The position numbers and the translations under genes were made by a program. Of a stretch of 64,000 nucleotides of DNA, positions 1-11,809 are shown in pieces. Numbering within the stretch: position 1 is the stretch's first letter; each line of letters begins with the position of its first letter. The stretch spans positions 3,734,701 to 3,798,700 of the forward strand of contig OX392541.1 of NCBI GenBank assembly GCA_947623455.1. Direction: 5' to 3'. Below the pieces are notes generated by a model. The model saw only the letters and a program-made list of their open reading frames with translations, made no database searches and was not told the origin of the DNA. This DNA is from Mimachlamys varia (Eukaryota; Mollusca; Bivalvia; Pectinida; Pectinidae).

Positions 1-1712
1 TAGATGGTCAGAGGCACATGCATTCTCTCACACTATGTTTATCACCACATAATGAAAAAAGAGAATTGCAAATGACACGTTTTGGATATAAACACGTTTA
101 AGACTGTAGTTGATTGGAATTTTACAATAGCGAGTGTCGCCGTATAGATTTGATATATGTCCGTCTGTGGAAGGATGGGGTCGTATTGGCATAACTGTGG
201 TTGTGTGTTTGCCTTGAACAGCTAGTTGAAAACTTCTCTCTGCATATACGTGCCTAAACTAGAAGTTCTGTCTTCATAAGGGAATGCCTCAATTAATAAT
301 TTATTTATGATTTGTTGTAAAATATTTTAAAGCAATATCTAATTTTGACAGATCTTTATTTATTTTTCGCAATATCTTCAAACTCTCTGTTTTTAAGCAA
401 GAACTTAAGCCGAATATAAATTGTGTGGATTATTGTTTTTAGTTGCAGATACTTATAGTCAGGGTGTCAGCGTACTTTCAGTTTCGTCGTCTTACGCTAT
501 ACATTACTTGTAGATCAATATATGGCGCAAACTGGTCAATGCTGGCAAAACCAATATAAATCTCGTTTATCATAATATCTGGTTAGGGTGGTATGTGTTA
601 TAAAGATAAGTTGTTTTCGTCATGATGTATGAAAAATTAATGATATAAACACCCATGAATGCTGATTATGATTAGTAAGAAACTGAGTAGAAACTAAACT
701 CATTGCATCATAGAACGAGGACCCAGTGAAATCATGGGTACACGAAGATGTACACTTTCTTTTAGAACTTTTTCGTAACACGAACCTTGAATATAAACTG
801 TATGACCCTTACCAGGACCTTTGGTATGATCCCACACCCTAGACTGTACCGCGCCCATCTACCCCCGGGCGGTCCCTGATATCGCCTTCCCCGTCTTTCC
901 TCGTCTTATTTAGAGTGACTTGAGTGTGTATTTGTGTCCTATATTTATACATTTGTTGAAATACTAAATTGCTAATAAATGGATGACGCGAGCAAATTGT
1001 GATTTCTCTTTTTATTGTCATTTAACTAAGAACAAAGATAATTTACACGTACATATATATCATGTCAGTGTTGATGATAATATAAAACACACATGGGAAT
1101 GTCGACTGAAGTCCTTGTGTATATCATCCCCATTGAAGTTTGGCGGATTCAATCCTTGATTAATCATTTTATGTTACAAAGATCCACGATTATTAATTGA
1201 GTTTCAAACTCGAGTATCCGAGCCGGAAGATTGACAACCGATTCCAGTATTCCATTGGAATGAACTGGTAAATCCCATTATACTATGTGAACGAATTTGA
1301 TATGTACAAGCTTGTTTGTCATGTGATGTAAGTAAAATCTAAGACGTAGAGTGCATGACAATGTTAGAATGTCGATAGGCCTGGTGCCAACACAAACGGA
1401 CGATGTCTACATTTCCAATGTGTATAGCGGTAATAAGGATGACGTCTGCTTCAGATGTATATGGCTCTAGAATAACATCTGCTCAAGATGTGAAGGGCGG
1501 TATATATAATTATATTGACACCGTATAGCTCCTTGCTCATCACTCGTCTACGCGGGAGGAGAATGTCGTCTGCTGCGTATATTGTATGGCGTCGTCGAGG
1601 ATACGTTTGCTACAGATGTGTGGTACAATAAGGATGATTTCTGCTGCAATGGTACATGTGGTTTTGGCTGTTGGGGAGTCGTCTGGCAGTAAGAATATTT
1701 TTTGGCTAGTGT
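1..1712. other. No gene recognised; 3' flank of the terminal exon
   Basis: AT-rich sequence with only short ORFs. Between about 1430 and 1660 the phrase ATCTGCT / GTCTGCT with nearby GATGT and TATGG recurs four times at irregular spacing, which may be a decayed tandem repeat. No RNA gene or mobile-element terminus was recognised. Confidence 0.5.
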
Positions 1713-1931
1713 CTATGGTGTGTTTATGGCTGTTAGGATAACGGCTATGATGAAGAAGACAACTGGGAAGGTGAACAGGAAAACAGCCTTCATCTTTTCC
1801 TTAGAACTCAGCGGTTCAATGTCGTGTAGCTTTTTGACGTTGGAGCCGTACACTCCGGCCTGGTCATTGTCCACGGCCACGGAGTCCCGGACACTGTCCC
1901 TGGACACTGTGAACACCACCTGCGTCTGGAA
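1713..1931 (-). CDS. Terminal coding exon of an unidentified small membrane protein
   Basis: On the minus strand a pyrimidine-rich TTTCTAG acceptor precedes position 1931, and 72 codons stay open down to a TAG stop at 1713-1715. The stretch is more GC-rich than its surroundings, as expected for an exon. The N-terminal part is polar and charged (Arg/Asp/Ser rich, then Lys-Lys-Leu-His-Asp). The last 25 residues form one hydrophobic segment (KMKAVFLFTFPVVFF followed by IIAVILTAIN), so the product would be membrane-anchored by its C-terminus with only a few residues beyond. The exon begins in phase 0, so an upstream exon must end on a codon boundary; the start exon at 13456-13476 does so on the same strand. 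I do not recognise the family. It could instead be the last exon of a longer gene with other exons between. Confidence 0.55.
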   Translation of the reverse strand, partial: FQTQVVFTVSRDSVRDSVAVDNDQAGVYGSNVKKLHDIEPLSSKEKMKAVFLFTFPVVFFIIAVILTAINTP

Positions 1932-2274
1932 CTAGAAATAAATATAGATCAGCCAGTGATAGTCTCACTTTACTATTTACTATAAACAGTGAACACTATC
2001 CTCATGCCATGGCAGGCCGATTTAACATTGTTAATACTACAAACATCAGGTAAATCATGACCAAAATGTGGTTTTTTTTTATCTTTGTGAAGAAATACTA
2101 AAAAGACACATAATGAATTTACGTTCACTTGAAATACACTTGGCTCATGATTTACGTTAGTTTGAAACCATATTTAAATGTTAAAGTGTCTTGTCATGGA
2201 CATCTAATCATTATAACAGTCCAACTGTAACAAACTAAAAGTAGTGTCAAAAGTCAAATAACATAGAAAATTGT

Positions 2275-2414
2275 CCAAATCACAGGGACTAGCGAATTTG
2301 TTTCAGCTAGTTTTGGACCTAAACTCGAGTGTTCAGAGTAATTTTACACTTTTGGGGGTTTTAGATCAATTTTCGATAAAAATGCCCCCTCAGTAGCCCC
2401 GGGACGTGTATGTA
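2275..2414 (+). repeat. Left arm of a 9.7 kb-spaced inverted repeat; dispersed family
   Basis: Reads CACAGGGACtagcGAATTTG, then CAGCTAGTTTTGGACCTAAAC, TTTTACACTTTT and TCAATTTTCGATAAAAATG. The same blocks occur in the same order on the opposite strand at 11810-11965, and parts of both ends recur at 40638-40825, so this is a dispersed repeat. The two arms face each other across the LINE ORFs. Confidence 0.6.
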
Positions 2415-2562
2415 ACATTTTTTTTTTTTTTATTAGTTCCAGACATCATATACATCAATACATGGTCTTGTGCATTCATTCAAAGGCATTCAATGATATA
2501 TTCAATGGTATTCAATGATACATTTAGTGGTGTTATATGATGATAATAGTTATAGTCAAGTA

Positions 2563-2851
2563 CAGTGCACTCCTCATTATATCCTGTTGCATTTTGTCAG
2601 ACAAAAACATGATATTAACAGGAATGTGACATTAAGAGAAACATGTTTTCCACTAAATCTAGTGCATTTCTAAACTCCATAATACAATGTAAGCTATTTA
2701 GTGTATATATGAAGATATTTCCATATAAAGATAACAATATTTCAATTAAAAATCATTTTTGTGCTTATTTTTTACTTTCTTTGCAACGTTTTGTTCAAGT
2801 TGTATATGAAGTTAATGGAAAAGGCATTTTTGGGGGGATATTTTTGTGCTA

Positions 2852-2889
<38 letters not shown>

Positions 2890-3038
2890 TACTATTAAGA
2901 GGAATTCACCTCAAAATACATGATATTTACTCAATAAAATTACATAGATTATATGGAGAGAAAATAGGTGCTTGGGGAGAAACATGATATAAAGAAGAAT
3001 GTGATATTAACATGGGTGATATTAAGTGGAGTCCACTG
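2563..3038. mobile_element. TA-flanked MITE, Tc1/pogo-like, copy 1
   Basis: The left end reads TA then CAGTGCACTCC. The right end, read from the other strand, is CAGTGGACTCCACTTAATATC followed by TA. Subterminal blocks (GTCAGACAAAAACATGATAT, TTAACAGG) recur in the second copy at 35016-35782, which lies in the other orientation. There is no transposase; the element is 476 bp and holds an A27 tract at 2856-2882. The TA flank and CAGTG terminus suggest mobilisation by a Tc1/mariner-pogo type transposase, but the superfamily is inferred from the ends only. Confidence 0.6.
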
Positions 3039-3455
3039 TATTAACTTCTTAGTTATTGTACATCTCTTCTGCACTTTAGTGTTCATAATTCTTACATACA
3101 ATGTACCATAATAAAAACAATCAACAATATATTGACTGGAGCTAATTGAAAGGGGGGTTTGGGGGATAGCTTGGTTTAAAAGGAGAAACTGGTTGAGAAG
3201 AGGAAAGACAACGATAAGAGAGCAAATAGGACAAAAGAGCATGAAACAAAGAAAGGAAAAAAAAGAAGAATTTCCGACAAAGGCAAAGGCAATCTCTGAA
3301 AGGGCTTTGTAAATATATCACTTAATGGATGAAAGAAGTTGATACGAAGATAACATAAAAACACAAGCTATAAGGAAAAGTATATATAAAAGGAATGGGT
3401 AAAAACTTATTTTTAATCCATACTGACTGAAATTCGCTTATTATAATTGGTATGT
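3039..3455 (-). other. Probable 3' untranslated part of the LINE
   Basis: Pyrimidine-rich on the minus strand, directly downstream of the ORF2 stop. No clear poly(A) tail or target-site duplication was found, so the 3' end of the LINE cannot be set. Confidence 0.35.
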
Positions 3456-6400
3456 TTATTTTCTAAAAGCTATAAGGTAAGGACTGAAATCTTTGATAAA
3501 GGAAGCTTCCTTGTCATATTTTTTTGCTAAGTACCTTTCAATATTATATGAATTTTTCAGATTACTAATTAGAGTAGGTAAGTAAAGATCTTTGCCTAAA
3601 CACTTTTGACAATATATGTAGTGCTTTATATTTAGTATTATAATATTTTCTGCTCTGTTACTTTGATGTTTGATTTTTGTTATTTTACCAAAAATGAAAT
3701 CTTTTTTACATATATTAAAAGCAACATTACAAGTAGCTTGAATCCAAATTTGGAAAGCCATAATTAAATTTTGAACTTTATTACATTCCCAAAGTACATG
3801 TTGTATAGTTTCTTTTTCTATGAGGCAAAAATTACACAAATCTGACTGTGCCAAATTAATCTTTTTCAAAAAATTGTTTGTAACTAATATGTGGTGATTA
3901 ATTCTAAATTGCAGCCATTGTAGTTTTGAATTTTTATTGCTGTCAAAAGGTAAACTGTATATTTTATTCCATTCTTCAATAGGCATATTTCCAAATAAAG
4001 CTTCCCACTTTGCTTGACCTGTAGGCAATACATGATTTTTGTTCAGAACATTATACATATCTTTTGTACCATTTTTACTTTTGATTATAATATCAATATA
4101 CAATGGTATCAATGGTAATGTAAGTTTTTTTTCAAAAGTCCATCCTAGTCTTTTTACTGCCAGAATAATACCATTATAGTCAATAAAATTGGTATTCAAA
4201 TTAAAAATTTCGTTAAATTCTTTTTGTTGAAGGAAACTGCCATCTTCTTTCAGTAGATCATTTATAAGAAAAACTCCTTTATCAAACCATTGCTTGTAAA
4301 ACACAGTATTATTACCTATTTTTATTAGATCATTATTCCAAATTGGTAGAGATAATATTTGATCTGGCTGAAAAATTTCCATTTTCTCTCTTAAAGTATT
4401 CCACGCATTTAAAACATCAATCCAAAATTTGTTATGAAGTTTATTTTTGATGCTATATTCAATATATCTATTTCCTAAAGTTAGCAATTTATTCTTATTA
4501 ATTTTTGTAAAAAGTATTGTCTGCCAATTTGAATTTTTAAGGCAAATATTTCTAATCCATGTTGATTTTAAGGCCATTTCAAAATGTTGGATATTAACCA
4601 TTTTCAGGCCACCTTCTTCATAACTTTTCACAATAATATCTCTTTTTACTTTGGCTATTGGACTTCCCCAAAGGTAGTCATAAAACATATTTTGAATTTC
4701 TCTCATAGTAGATTGGTTAGGTGAGGGTAATCCTATGAATAAGTGTGTAAGTATTGGTAGAAGTAGTGATTTTATTACAGTTATTCTACCTATAGGTGTT
4801 ATGTATCGTCTCTTCCACTGCTTAATTAATGACTTTAATTTTGCAATTTTTTCTTTGAAATTGGTCTGGACTATTTTACTGAGGTCAACATTGAAGTTAA
4901 TTCCTAAAAGATTAAAATGTGTTGCACCCCATGATAAAGCAAGATTATTTACTAATTTCTCTGTACTGTATTTTTTACTCCCTATCCAAATAACTTGTGT
5001 TTTTGTGTAGTTTAATTTGAGTCCTGATATTCCCCAGAAATAATTAAGGTCTTTTATAGCATACCTAAGTGATGTTTCTGTGCCATCTAGGATAAGAGAA
5101 GTGTCATCAGCAAATTGCGATATCAGATGTTCTGTAGTGTCAATTGTTATTCCTTTTATATGTGTATTTGTTCTTAGTTTAATTGCTAATATTTCTGCAC
5201 TGAGAAGGAAAATATAAGGTGATAATGGGTCTCCTTGTCGACAGCCTCTTCCTAGTTTTATGGGTGCAGATAGATGTCCACCTTGGTTCACAAATGAAGA
5301 AATATTATTTGTAAAAGTTTTAATCCAATGTTTAAATGAGTCCCCAAAATTGAAAAATTCTAAAACTTGATTTATAAATGACCATGAAACAGAATCAAAA
5401 GCTTTTTCGAAATCTATTAAAAGGAGCATGCCTGGTATATGTTGTTCTTCTGTATAATCCATTACATCATAAATTAACCTAGTATTATCAGCTATATATC
5501 TGCCCGGAATGAAACCCGTTTGATCGCTATGTATAAGTTTATCTAGAACTGATTTAAGTCTTTTTGCAATACAACCTGAAGCTATTTTATATATAACATT
5601 TAAGAGAGAAATAGGTCTCCAATTTTTTAAAAACTGACGGGGTTTATCGCCCTTTGGTATACAAATAATGATTCCCTGTTTTTGAGTTATAGATAGTTCC
5701 CCCGTTTCATATCCCCGGTTTACAGATCGAATAATAAAAGAGTTTAGATTTTTCCAAAAAAATTTAAAAAATTCAACAGTAAAACCATCTGACCCAGGAC
5801 TTTTGTCATTTTTCATATTCTTCAATACCTCTGTTGCTTCCATATAGTTAATCCTACCTTCTAAATTATTTTTTTCATTAAATGTTAGTTTAGGAATATC
5901 AGTAAAGGAAAAATCATTACTCCATGAGTAGTTTGAGGGTTTATCATTATTTTTATACAGTCTATCATAATACTTTCTTGTTTCTTCTAAAATTTCCTCC
6001 TGTTTTGTAATAATTCCATTATCTGTTTCTATCCTTGGTATTATTTTCTCTGTAAAATTTCTTTTTTCTAAACTACAAAAATATTTTGACGGTTTTTCCC
6101 CTTCTTCTATCCATTTTGCTTTTGATCTAAACATATTTCCCTTCAATTTTTTATCCCTTATCTCTTCTAACTCTTTTTTCAATTTATAAATATCCTCATT
6201 TTTTGTAATTCCCTCCTTTTCCTCTAGGTTCTGGATTTTGTTAATCAAATCTGTTTCTGTTTTTGAAGTCTCTCTTTTTTTTAAAGATGCATAATAAATA
6301 GTTTTTCCTCTGATTTCCATAAGTAAAGTTTCCAGAAATAATTGATCATCAATAATAAATTGTATTTCATTTTCATTTATATTATCTAAGTTATTTATAT

Positions 6401-7244
6401 CATAGATTGGCACTGCATACTGTTTCTTTACCTCTTTAATTACTCCCTGGACTGTTTGTACATAATTTATATCATTTAATAAAGTATTGTTGAATTTCCA
6501 TAGACTTTTACCTCTTTTAAACTCTTGAAATTGTATTTTTAAAGTAATCATGGAGTGGTCTGATTTATAACTTGATTCAACAGTACAATTTAAAATATTT
6601 GATAGTAAAATTCTAGACGTTAGAAAAAAATCAAGTCGAGCATGTTTTGTAGGATTTTTCCGCCTCCATGTAAATCTTTTTGTGTCTGGGTGAAATTCCC
6701 TATACGAGTCAACTAGATCACAATCCTTTATAATCTCAAGTACCTTATCTCTTGCGTTTGGATTGTTAGTATGTTTGTAATTATAAGTGTCTATCAAAGG
6801 ATTTAAAACCAAATTAAAGTCTCCACATAGAATATTCTTTTCATTATTATAATTTAATAATATTTCTTCTATTTCTGAATAAAAATTTGGAAAATCAGTA
6901 TTTGGACCATAACAAGTTATTAAAGTAAGTCTGTTCTCTTGGACCGTTATGTCCAGGACAATATAATTACCATTTGGATCACATGTAGTATGATGAATAG
7001 TATAAGAGAAATTGTTGTTGAATAAGATTGCTACACCCCTTGAGTTAGAATTATGATTACTAAATTTACAGTCATATCCCCATTCAGTTCTAATTCTATT
7101 TTCTAGTTCTGATGTAAAGTGTGTATCCTGCAGACAGTATATATTATATTTTTTCTCTCTAATATATTCGAAGACATCCTTTCTCTTTTTAAAGTCTCCA
7201 AGACCCTGGCAATTTACAGAAGCAATTGTTAAGTTTTCAGACAT
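3456..7244 (-). CDS. L1-like non-LTR retrotransposon ORF2 (endonuclease-reverse transcriptase), intact
   Basis: A single uninterrupted frame of 1262 codons. Residues 1-235 form an AP-type endonuclease: N11 in SVNCQGL, QDTH at 39-42, GDFN at 141-144 and the terminal SDH at 228-230. A basic linker and coiled region (about 320-430) leads into reverse transcriptase: KSPGSDGFTVEFFK near 481, NWRPISLLNVIYKI from 541, DQTGFIPGR from 574, DFEKAFDSVSW from 611, GCRQGDPLSP from 667 and the catalytic FADD at 711-714. A C-terminal zinc-knuckle-like CNFC-x8-H-x4-C lies at 1137-1154. This domain order fits the L1/Tx1 group. The ATG at 7242-7244 starts a typical endonuclease N-terminus. With no stop or frameshift the copy may be young. 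The expected ORF1 is not immediately upstream; the nearest ORF1-like frame is 3.2 kb away. Confidence 0.93.
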   Translation of the reverse strand: MSENLTIASVNCQGLGDFKKRKDVFEYIREKKYNIYCLQDTHFTSELENRIRTEWGYDCKFSNHNSNSRGVAILFNNNFSYTIHHTTCDPNGNYIVLDITVQENRLTLITCYGPNTDFPNFYSEIEEILLNYNNEKNILCGDFNLVLNPLIDTYNYKHTNNPNARDKVLEIIKDCDLVDSYREFHPDTKRFTWRRKNPTKHARLDFFLTSRILLSNILNCTVESSYKSDHSMITLKIQFQEFKRGKSLWKFNNTLLNDINYVQTVQGVIKEVKKQYAVPIYDINNLDNINENEIQFIIDDQLFLETLLMEIRGKTIYYASLKKRETSKTETDLINKIQNLEEKEGITKNEDIYKLKKELEEIRDKKLKGNMFRSKAKWIEEGEKPSKYFCSLEKRNFTEKIIPRIETDNGIITKQEEILEETRKYYDRLYKNNDKPSNYSWSNDFSFTDIPKLTFNEKNNLEGRINYMEATEVLKNMKNDKSPGSDGFTVEFFKFFWKNLNSFIIRSVNRGYETGELSITQKQGIIICIPKGDKPRQFLKNWRPISLLNVIYKIASGCIAKRLKSVLDKLIHSDQTGFIPGRYIADNTRLIYDVMDYTEEQHIPGMLLLIDFEKAFDSVSWSFINQVLEFFNFGDSFKHWIKTFTNNISSFVNQGGHLSAPIKLGRGCRQGDPLSPYIFLLSAEILAIKLRTNTHIKGITIDTTEHLISQFADDTSLILDGTETSLRYAIKDLNYFWGISGLKLNYTKTQVIWIGSKKYSTEKLVNNLALSWGATHFNLLGINFNVDLSKIVQTNFKEKIAKLKSLIKQWKRRYITPIGRITVIKSLLLPILTHLFIGLPSPNQSTMREIQNMFYDYLWGSPIAKVKRDIIVKSYEEGGLKMVNIQHFEMALKSTWIRNICLKNSNWQTILFTKINKNKLLTLGNRYIEYSIKNKLHNKFWIDVLNAWNTLREKMEIFQPDQILSLPIWNNDLIKIGNNTVFYKQWFDKGVFLINDLLKEDGSFLQQKEFNEIFNLNTNFIDYNGIILAVKRLGWTFEKKLTLPLIPLYIDIIIKSKNGTKDMYNVLNKNHVLPTGQAKWEALFGNMPIEEWNKIYSLPFDSNKNSKLQWLQFRINHHILVTNNFLKKINLAQSDLCNFCLIEKETIQHVLWECNKVQNLIMAFQIWIQATCNVAFNICKKDFIFGKITKIKHQSNRAENIIILNIKHYIYCQKCLGKDLYLPTLISNLKNSYNIERYLAKKYDKEASFIKDFSPYLIAFRK

Positions 7245-10200
7245 TAAATTTTATTCTGTTATTCTTTATATATATATATGTGTATCTAAGTATTGTCAAA
7301 CAAAATAAAATATTACCAGGGTAGCTTGATAACTGTATTAATACAGATACTTTGTCGGAAGAGAAATCTGTAGGGAAAAGATGAAGAATTAGAGTACAGA
7401 TCAGAGGGAAAGGTAAAAAGAGATAGAAAGAAATACAGAAAGAGAAAGAAATGATCACCATAATGACAGAAAAAAAAATGAACAAACAAAAAAAAAAACA
7501 AAAAAAGATAAACAAAACTAAAATATGCCATTATTCACTACAGTGTTAGGTGGAATTTCAATATTGAATACTGAAAAACAAATTAATTTACTATGGTTGA
7601 AAAGTGTTTTCCATTATATCTATTATTTTATTTATGTAAAATAGAAGAGAATAAAAGTTTGAAAAACCCTTAATATAAACAAATTAAGACTGGACATCAA
7701 AGCCTGAAATTGTACTCATATATATACATAAGACACACAAAAGTTAACTTAAATGAGGAAAAAGTTACATATTATTACATAATAAGGAGTAAAGAATTGA
7801 TGATTGTGTAGTGTTTGTCCAGAGATGAAAGCTTACAACTGTTCTCTAAATAATGTATGAGTCAGCATCTGAAATTTAATTACTACTTCAGCTCTCTCTA
7901 AAAAAAAAAACAAAAACAAAACAAACAACTTGTGGCCTATCTTTTGTCATGGTATAGTAATCAAATACTCTAAAAGACAAGTTTTTTTAGCACTTATTCA
8001 AGGTTATTGCTTTTAGAGTAATAGCACCAAATTTATTTGTGAAAAAAGGGAGTTAACTCAGTTTCACATATTTCAGCATTCATGCCAAGACAAAAGTTGC
8101 CAAGTAAAGAGAAACTATAATTAGGTCTGCATATATGTAGTTGATCTATATGTTCACCAGTAAATACAATGTACATAAATAGTTGCTGATATATCTATAC
8201 GATATTGAGTGGCTGATAATTTTGTGTTATTAATGAGAAGAGTTTAAAAGTTATGCAGTATTGGATTTATTCACATAAAATTTTATTTACACTGTATAAC
8301 CTGTAACTAATTTGATTACGATCTCTCAATGTTAGACTAGCTGCTCTGTATGAATTCATATTCATAATATTATTTAATATCCTGAATAAATATTTTAAGG
8401 TACACTTTCTCAGATTTTTATTCAATACAGTAGTGAAACTGAATGTATATATAGCTATAGCTCGATAGCTTGTGAAAATAATAATTTTGGCAGCTTTTCT
8501 CAAAAGGTGTACACCCAGTTGGTTTCTTAAACAAGCTTACACTGGAATATTAAGATAATCTTCAATATCATGAAACTTTAAATCTTTTGTTTGAAAATGA
8601 TATCATAATAAATGAAGGAGCACAGTAAAGGAATTAGAACATCATGTCCCAACTTACATAGCTCTTTCAAATTGTTTAAATGATACTTATAAAATCAAAT
8701 ATGGTACCTGATCAATGTCACTAAATTTCAGAAAACAGATCTTATTCTCATTTATTAAAGCTTCATGAATTTATTATTAGTATCAATATTCCACTTTAAA
8801 ACAGATTAAAGCTAAATAAGGATGAAATAAGAAGATTGTACAATCTTCTTATTTTATATAAATGCATAATAGATAAGATAATTGGAATAACTCCAGAAAA
8901 ATACATTTATGTAATGCGGAATTTAAAGCTATGTACACTTTATAGAAGGACATATTGTTTAATATTTTTCATATTTAGATTTGAATTATATGCATGGTAA
9001 TTTATTGTCAAAAAGTTGTCACTCATAAAATATTTACCACTCAAAGGCATTTTAGGTCTTTGGTCGAGATAAGACATTATCATATGTCTCATCTTCAATA
9101 TGAAACTAAATAGCATATCATTTATGTTTCTGTCATTGCCATTTCAAACTTAAAGCTATTTCAATGTAGAAAATCTGAACACATACATGACAAGACCAAT
9201 TGCCATCACCTACTCCAGCAGTTCTATAAATGTGGTCATATAGTGATACAAATTGCAAAGTTCATTATCTACCTCAACACATGCAAGAGTACATGAATCA
9301 TGTCATCTTTCAATTAATATTTTAAGCTTCTACCACGGCCATATAGATAGCACAGAATTAGATTGATACCTATAAAAAAAGGCTTCTGATTTATTGATGT
9401 CAATTTTAGCAGTAAACAAATGATAACTGGTAACTTACATTTGTACTGTGTGCGATATAAAGTACTGCAAGAAATATGTTCAAAAAACATTGTCAACTCT
9501 GTAATATTTACCAGTCGAGCTTAAGCCAAGATACAAAGTACATTGTCATACATGTACACTGTATATTGTTTCGGTTTCTATCAACACAATCGGCAAAATC
9601 CTATCCGATAACAACAAAGCCGACCAGAGGTCTCTTATGTTATAGGAGTGTGACAACTGGAGTAGAAAGTGTCTCCGCTAGCTATTATAATTTTAAAATG
9701 GTCCCTTAGTAATAATTGGTAATAGATAAGTCATTATTGAATTAAGGTCATACATATGTACTATTTCAAGTTACGAATTGGGCCAAACAGGGGAGATAAT
9801 ATTGACAGGGGAGATAAACTGTTATATCTCCCGCAGCAAGACATCTACGACGTACTGCTTAAAAGGCGTTTTACGATTACAATTAAACAATATTCCAACC
9901 AAACATCACTTTAAAAAAACTAAAAACCCATACCAACATCACCTTCCGTTTCCATTCTATTTATATGCGACAAGGGGACGTGCGATAACAACAGCCACAT
10001 GGTCCAGTAAATCGTACCGGAAGTACATCAGTACTATATAATAAGTAATCTGCTAAAACGAGAATTCCGGATTTTTATTTTCCGATTTTTCGCTCTTTAA
10101 TCAGTTTAGATAAACGGATTGTATTATCAATTTGAGTAATAGACATTCACTTAATATCTGTATTTATATATAGCAATACGATATTATTTAAACAAAAATT

Positions 10201-10479
10201 ATAGGAGCGGAATTGCATTCAATATCAGTTCTTACCGGAAGTCTCTTTAACATTATACTAAGAAAAAAGGTAGTCAGTTGAGGGTTAAATTTCCGGAATG
10301 TATTATTATGACGATCTGGTTTGAAAAGTGATCTCAATGTTGAAAAAATAACATGTTTTCAGTAGAAATAGATTCCAATGACAACAGCATTACTATACAC
10401 AAAATAGAGTTTTGTAAGCGAAGCCGCTGTGAACAGGGCGTCACATGTGTCACTTCTATACACATTGAACTGTCAGTTT
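7245..10479. other. 3.2 kb AT-rich interval between ORF2 and the ORF1-like frame
   Basis: The first 300 bp (7245-7560) are strongly pyrimidine-rich on the minus strand and may be the LINE 5' or inter-ORF region. The rest is AT-rich with scattered A tracts (for example around 7900). I see no long ORF, terminal repeat or RNA gene. If ORF1 and ORF2 come from one element, this interval must include an insertion. Confidence 0.4.
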
Positions 10480-11397
10480 TCAAGCAGATTTCTTAAAGGT
10501 TTTCTTGCTTTCATTTGTCAAAGTTTCGAAGATCGTATAGTGATCAATTCGCACAATTTTGTCATTAGAAAGCATCGCGAAAAGCTTGCTGTCCGAACAC
10601 CACGAATTTTTGACTCCTTCGACACTTTTTACTTCATTCAATAATGAACGATTCATTTGGGTCATGTCCTCAACGATCACCACACCACTTCCTTTCAGAG
10701 CACGTCTTTTTTTGACAACTTCAGTTTTTCTCCTCCTCTGTACAAATTTGCAAATCACACTACGAGTTTTCCCCGAAATAGGTTTACCGAGTCTATGGGC
10801 TACATCTATTTCAGCTTCGTTAAATGTGTGGAGTTTAAGTTTGTTTTTTATCAATTCTACGACTTTTACGGTACACTCTTCTGTGGTTTCCTTAGTCCCA
10901 TCATCTTTAAGTCCGTAAATTCGGATGCTATTTTTCCTGCCTTGCTGTTCAAGGTCATTATATTTTATTTCCAGGTCTCTATTGGTATCAGGCTCCATAA
11001 CCGGGTTTTGTTCGATTTCCTCGACTTTCTCTTCTAATTCTCCAACCCTAGTTTTTAATATACGGTTTTCGCGTTCTAGGGAATTTATCCTGGTTTCTAA
11101 TTCATGGAACATTTCTTTATTCTGACACATGATTTCTTCCTTGATGGTATCTAGTTTATTGTCCAACATCTCGGCTGTAACAATATCTTTCAAAAAAGCA
11201 CAAACACGGTCCAACTTTTCACCCAACTCTTGTGTAGGTCCCGACAAGGAAGATCTTTTACTTGTTTGCGAAAAGTCTATAACTGGTTGTTTTGATTTCC
11301 TTGTGCTTGGAGCTCTATTTGTCACTGAAGTTCTTTTACTTTTCGGATTAACCGCCTGAAACCCATCGTCGCTGATTGTACTGCTTTCGACACTCAT
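10480..11397 (-). CDS. L1 ORF1p-like protein (coiled coil plus RNA-binding domain)
   Basis: The frame is open from 11439, but the Met at 11397 (MSVESSTISDDGF) is the better start because the 14 upstream residues look non-coding; this gives 305 residues. An N-terminal basic, Ser/Thr-rich tail is followed by a heptad-type coiled coil at about 55-130 (repeated Leu/Ile with Glu/Lys, for example LERENRILKTRVGELEEKVE). A domain at about 154-260 follows: RKNSIRIYGL, AHRLGK, RSVICKFVQRRRK and LKGSGVVIVEDMT are hallmarks of ORF1p RNA-binding domains of L1-like elements. Its role would be a trimeric RNA chaperone coating retrotransposon RNA. It lies upstream of ORF2 on the same strand but 3.2 kb away, so it may belong to another copy. 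Confidence 0.8.
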   Translation of the reverse strand: MSVESSTISDDGFQAVNPKSKRTSVTNRAPSTRKSKQPVIDFSQTSKRSSLSGPTQELGEKLDRVCAFLKDIVTAEMLDNKLDTIKEEIMCQNKEMFHELETRINSLERENRILKTRVGELEEKVEEIEQNPVMEPDTNRDLEIKYNDLEQQGRKNSIRIYGLKDDGTKETTEECTVKVVELIKNKLKLHTFNEAEIDVAHRLGKPISGKTRSVICKFVQRRRKTEVVKKRRALKGSGVVIVEDMTQMNRSLLNEVKSVEGVKNSWCSDSKLFAMLSNDKIVRIDHYTIFETLTNESKKTFKKSA

Positions 11398-11439
11398 CTT
11401 TACTTCGTGTATTGTCCAAATATATACGAGTCTACACAA

Positions 11440-11809
11440 AATACGCCGTAAAGTTTACACAAGTCTTTCAATATGTACAGAATACACGCGAATAAGTCAG
11501 ACTTGCAATCAAAAGCAAGGTCGTAGTATATATGTATATACAGTGTAGTGTCACTGGCATGGGTGAAAAGTACTCACGGTTGTGAACAATGGCACATTCC
11601 TTAGCGTTTACATGTCGTTTTCCCGTAAAACACACATTTTTTCTTCAATCATCTTCCAGAAAAAGGTTTTCTTTTCAGTCATGAAGTTCTTGATCTTGTC
11701 GAATAAGAGATCCGATATATATATAAATGTATATCGATGAGCTAGCCGGAGCGTTGGAAAACACGTCCGCTCACCTGTACATCCGGGTCTCTCCTCCCAT
11801 GTATGTAAC
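11440..11809. other. Upstream flank of the ORF1-like gene
   Basis: No ORF or repeat recognised. It contains an AT-rich stretch with TATATATGTATATACA near 11527 and may hold the 5' untranslated region of the ORF1 transcript, but no promoter motif can be assigned. Confidence 0.3.

Noticed and set aside
2856..2882. A27 tract as a retroposed poly(A) tail
   Set aside because: It is internal to a TA-flanked MITE with inverted ends, and no target-site duplication flanks it.
10657..11359. Plus-strand ORFs of 66-126 codons
   Set aside because: They are antisense shadows of the ORF1-like gene.
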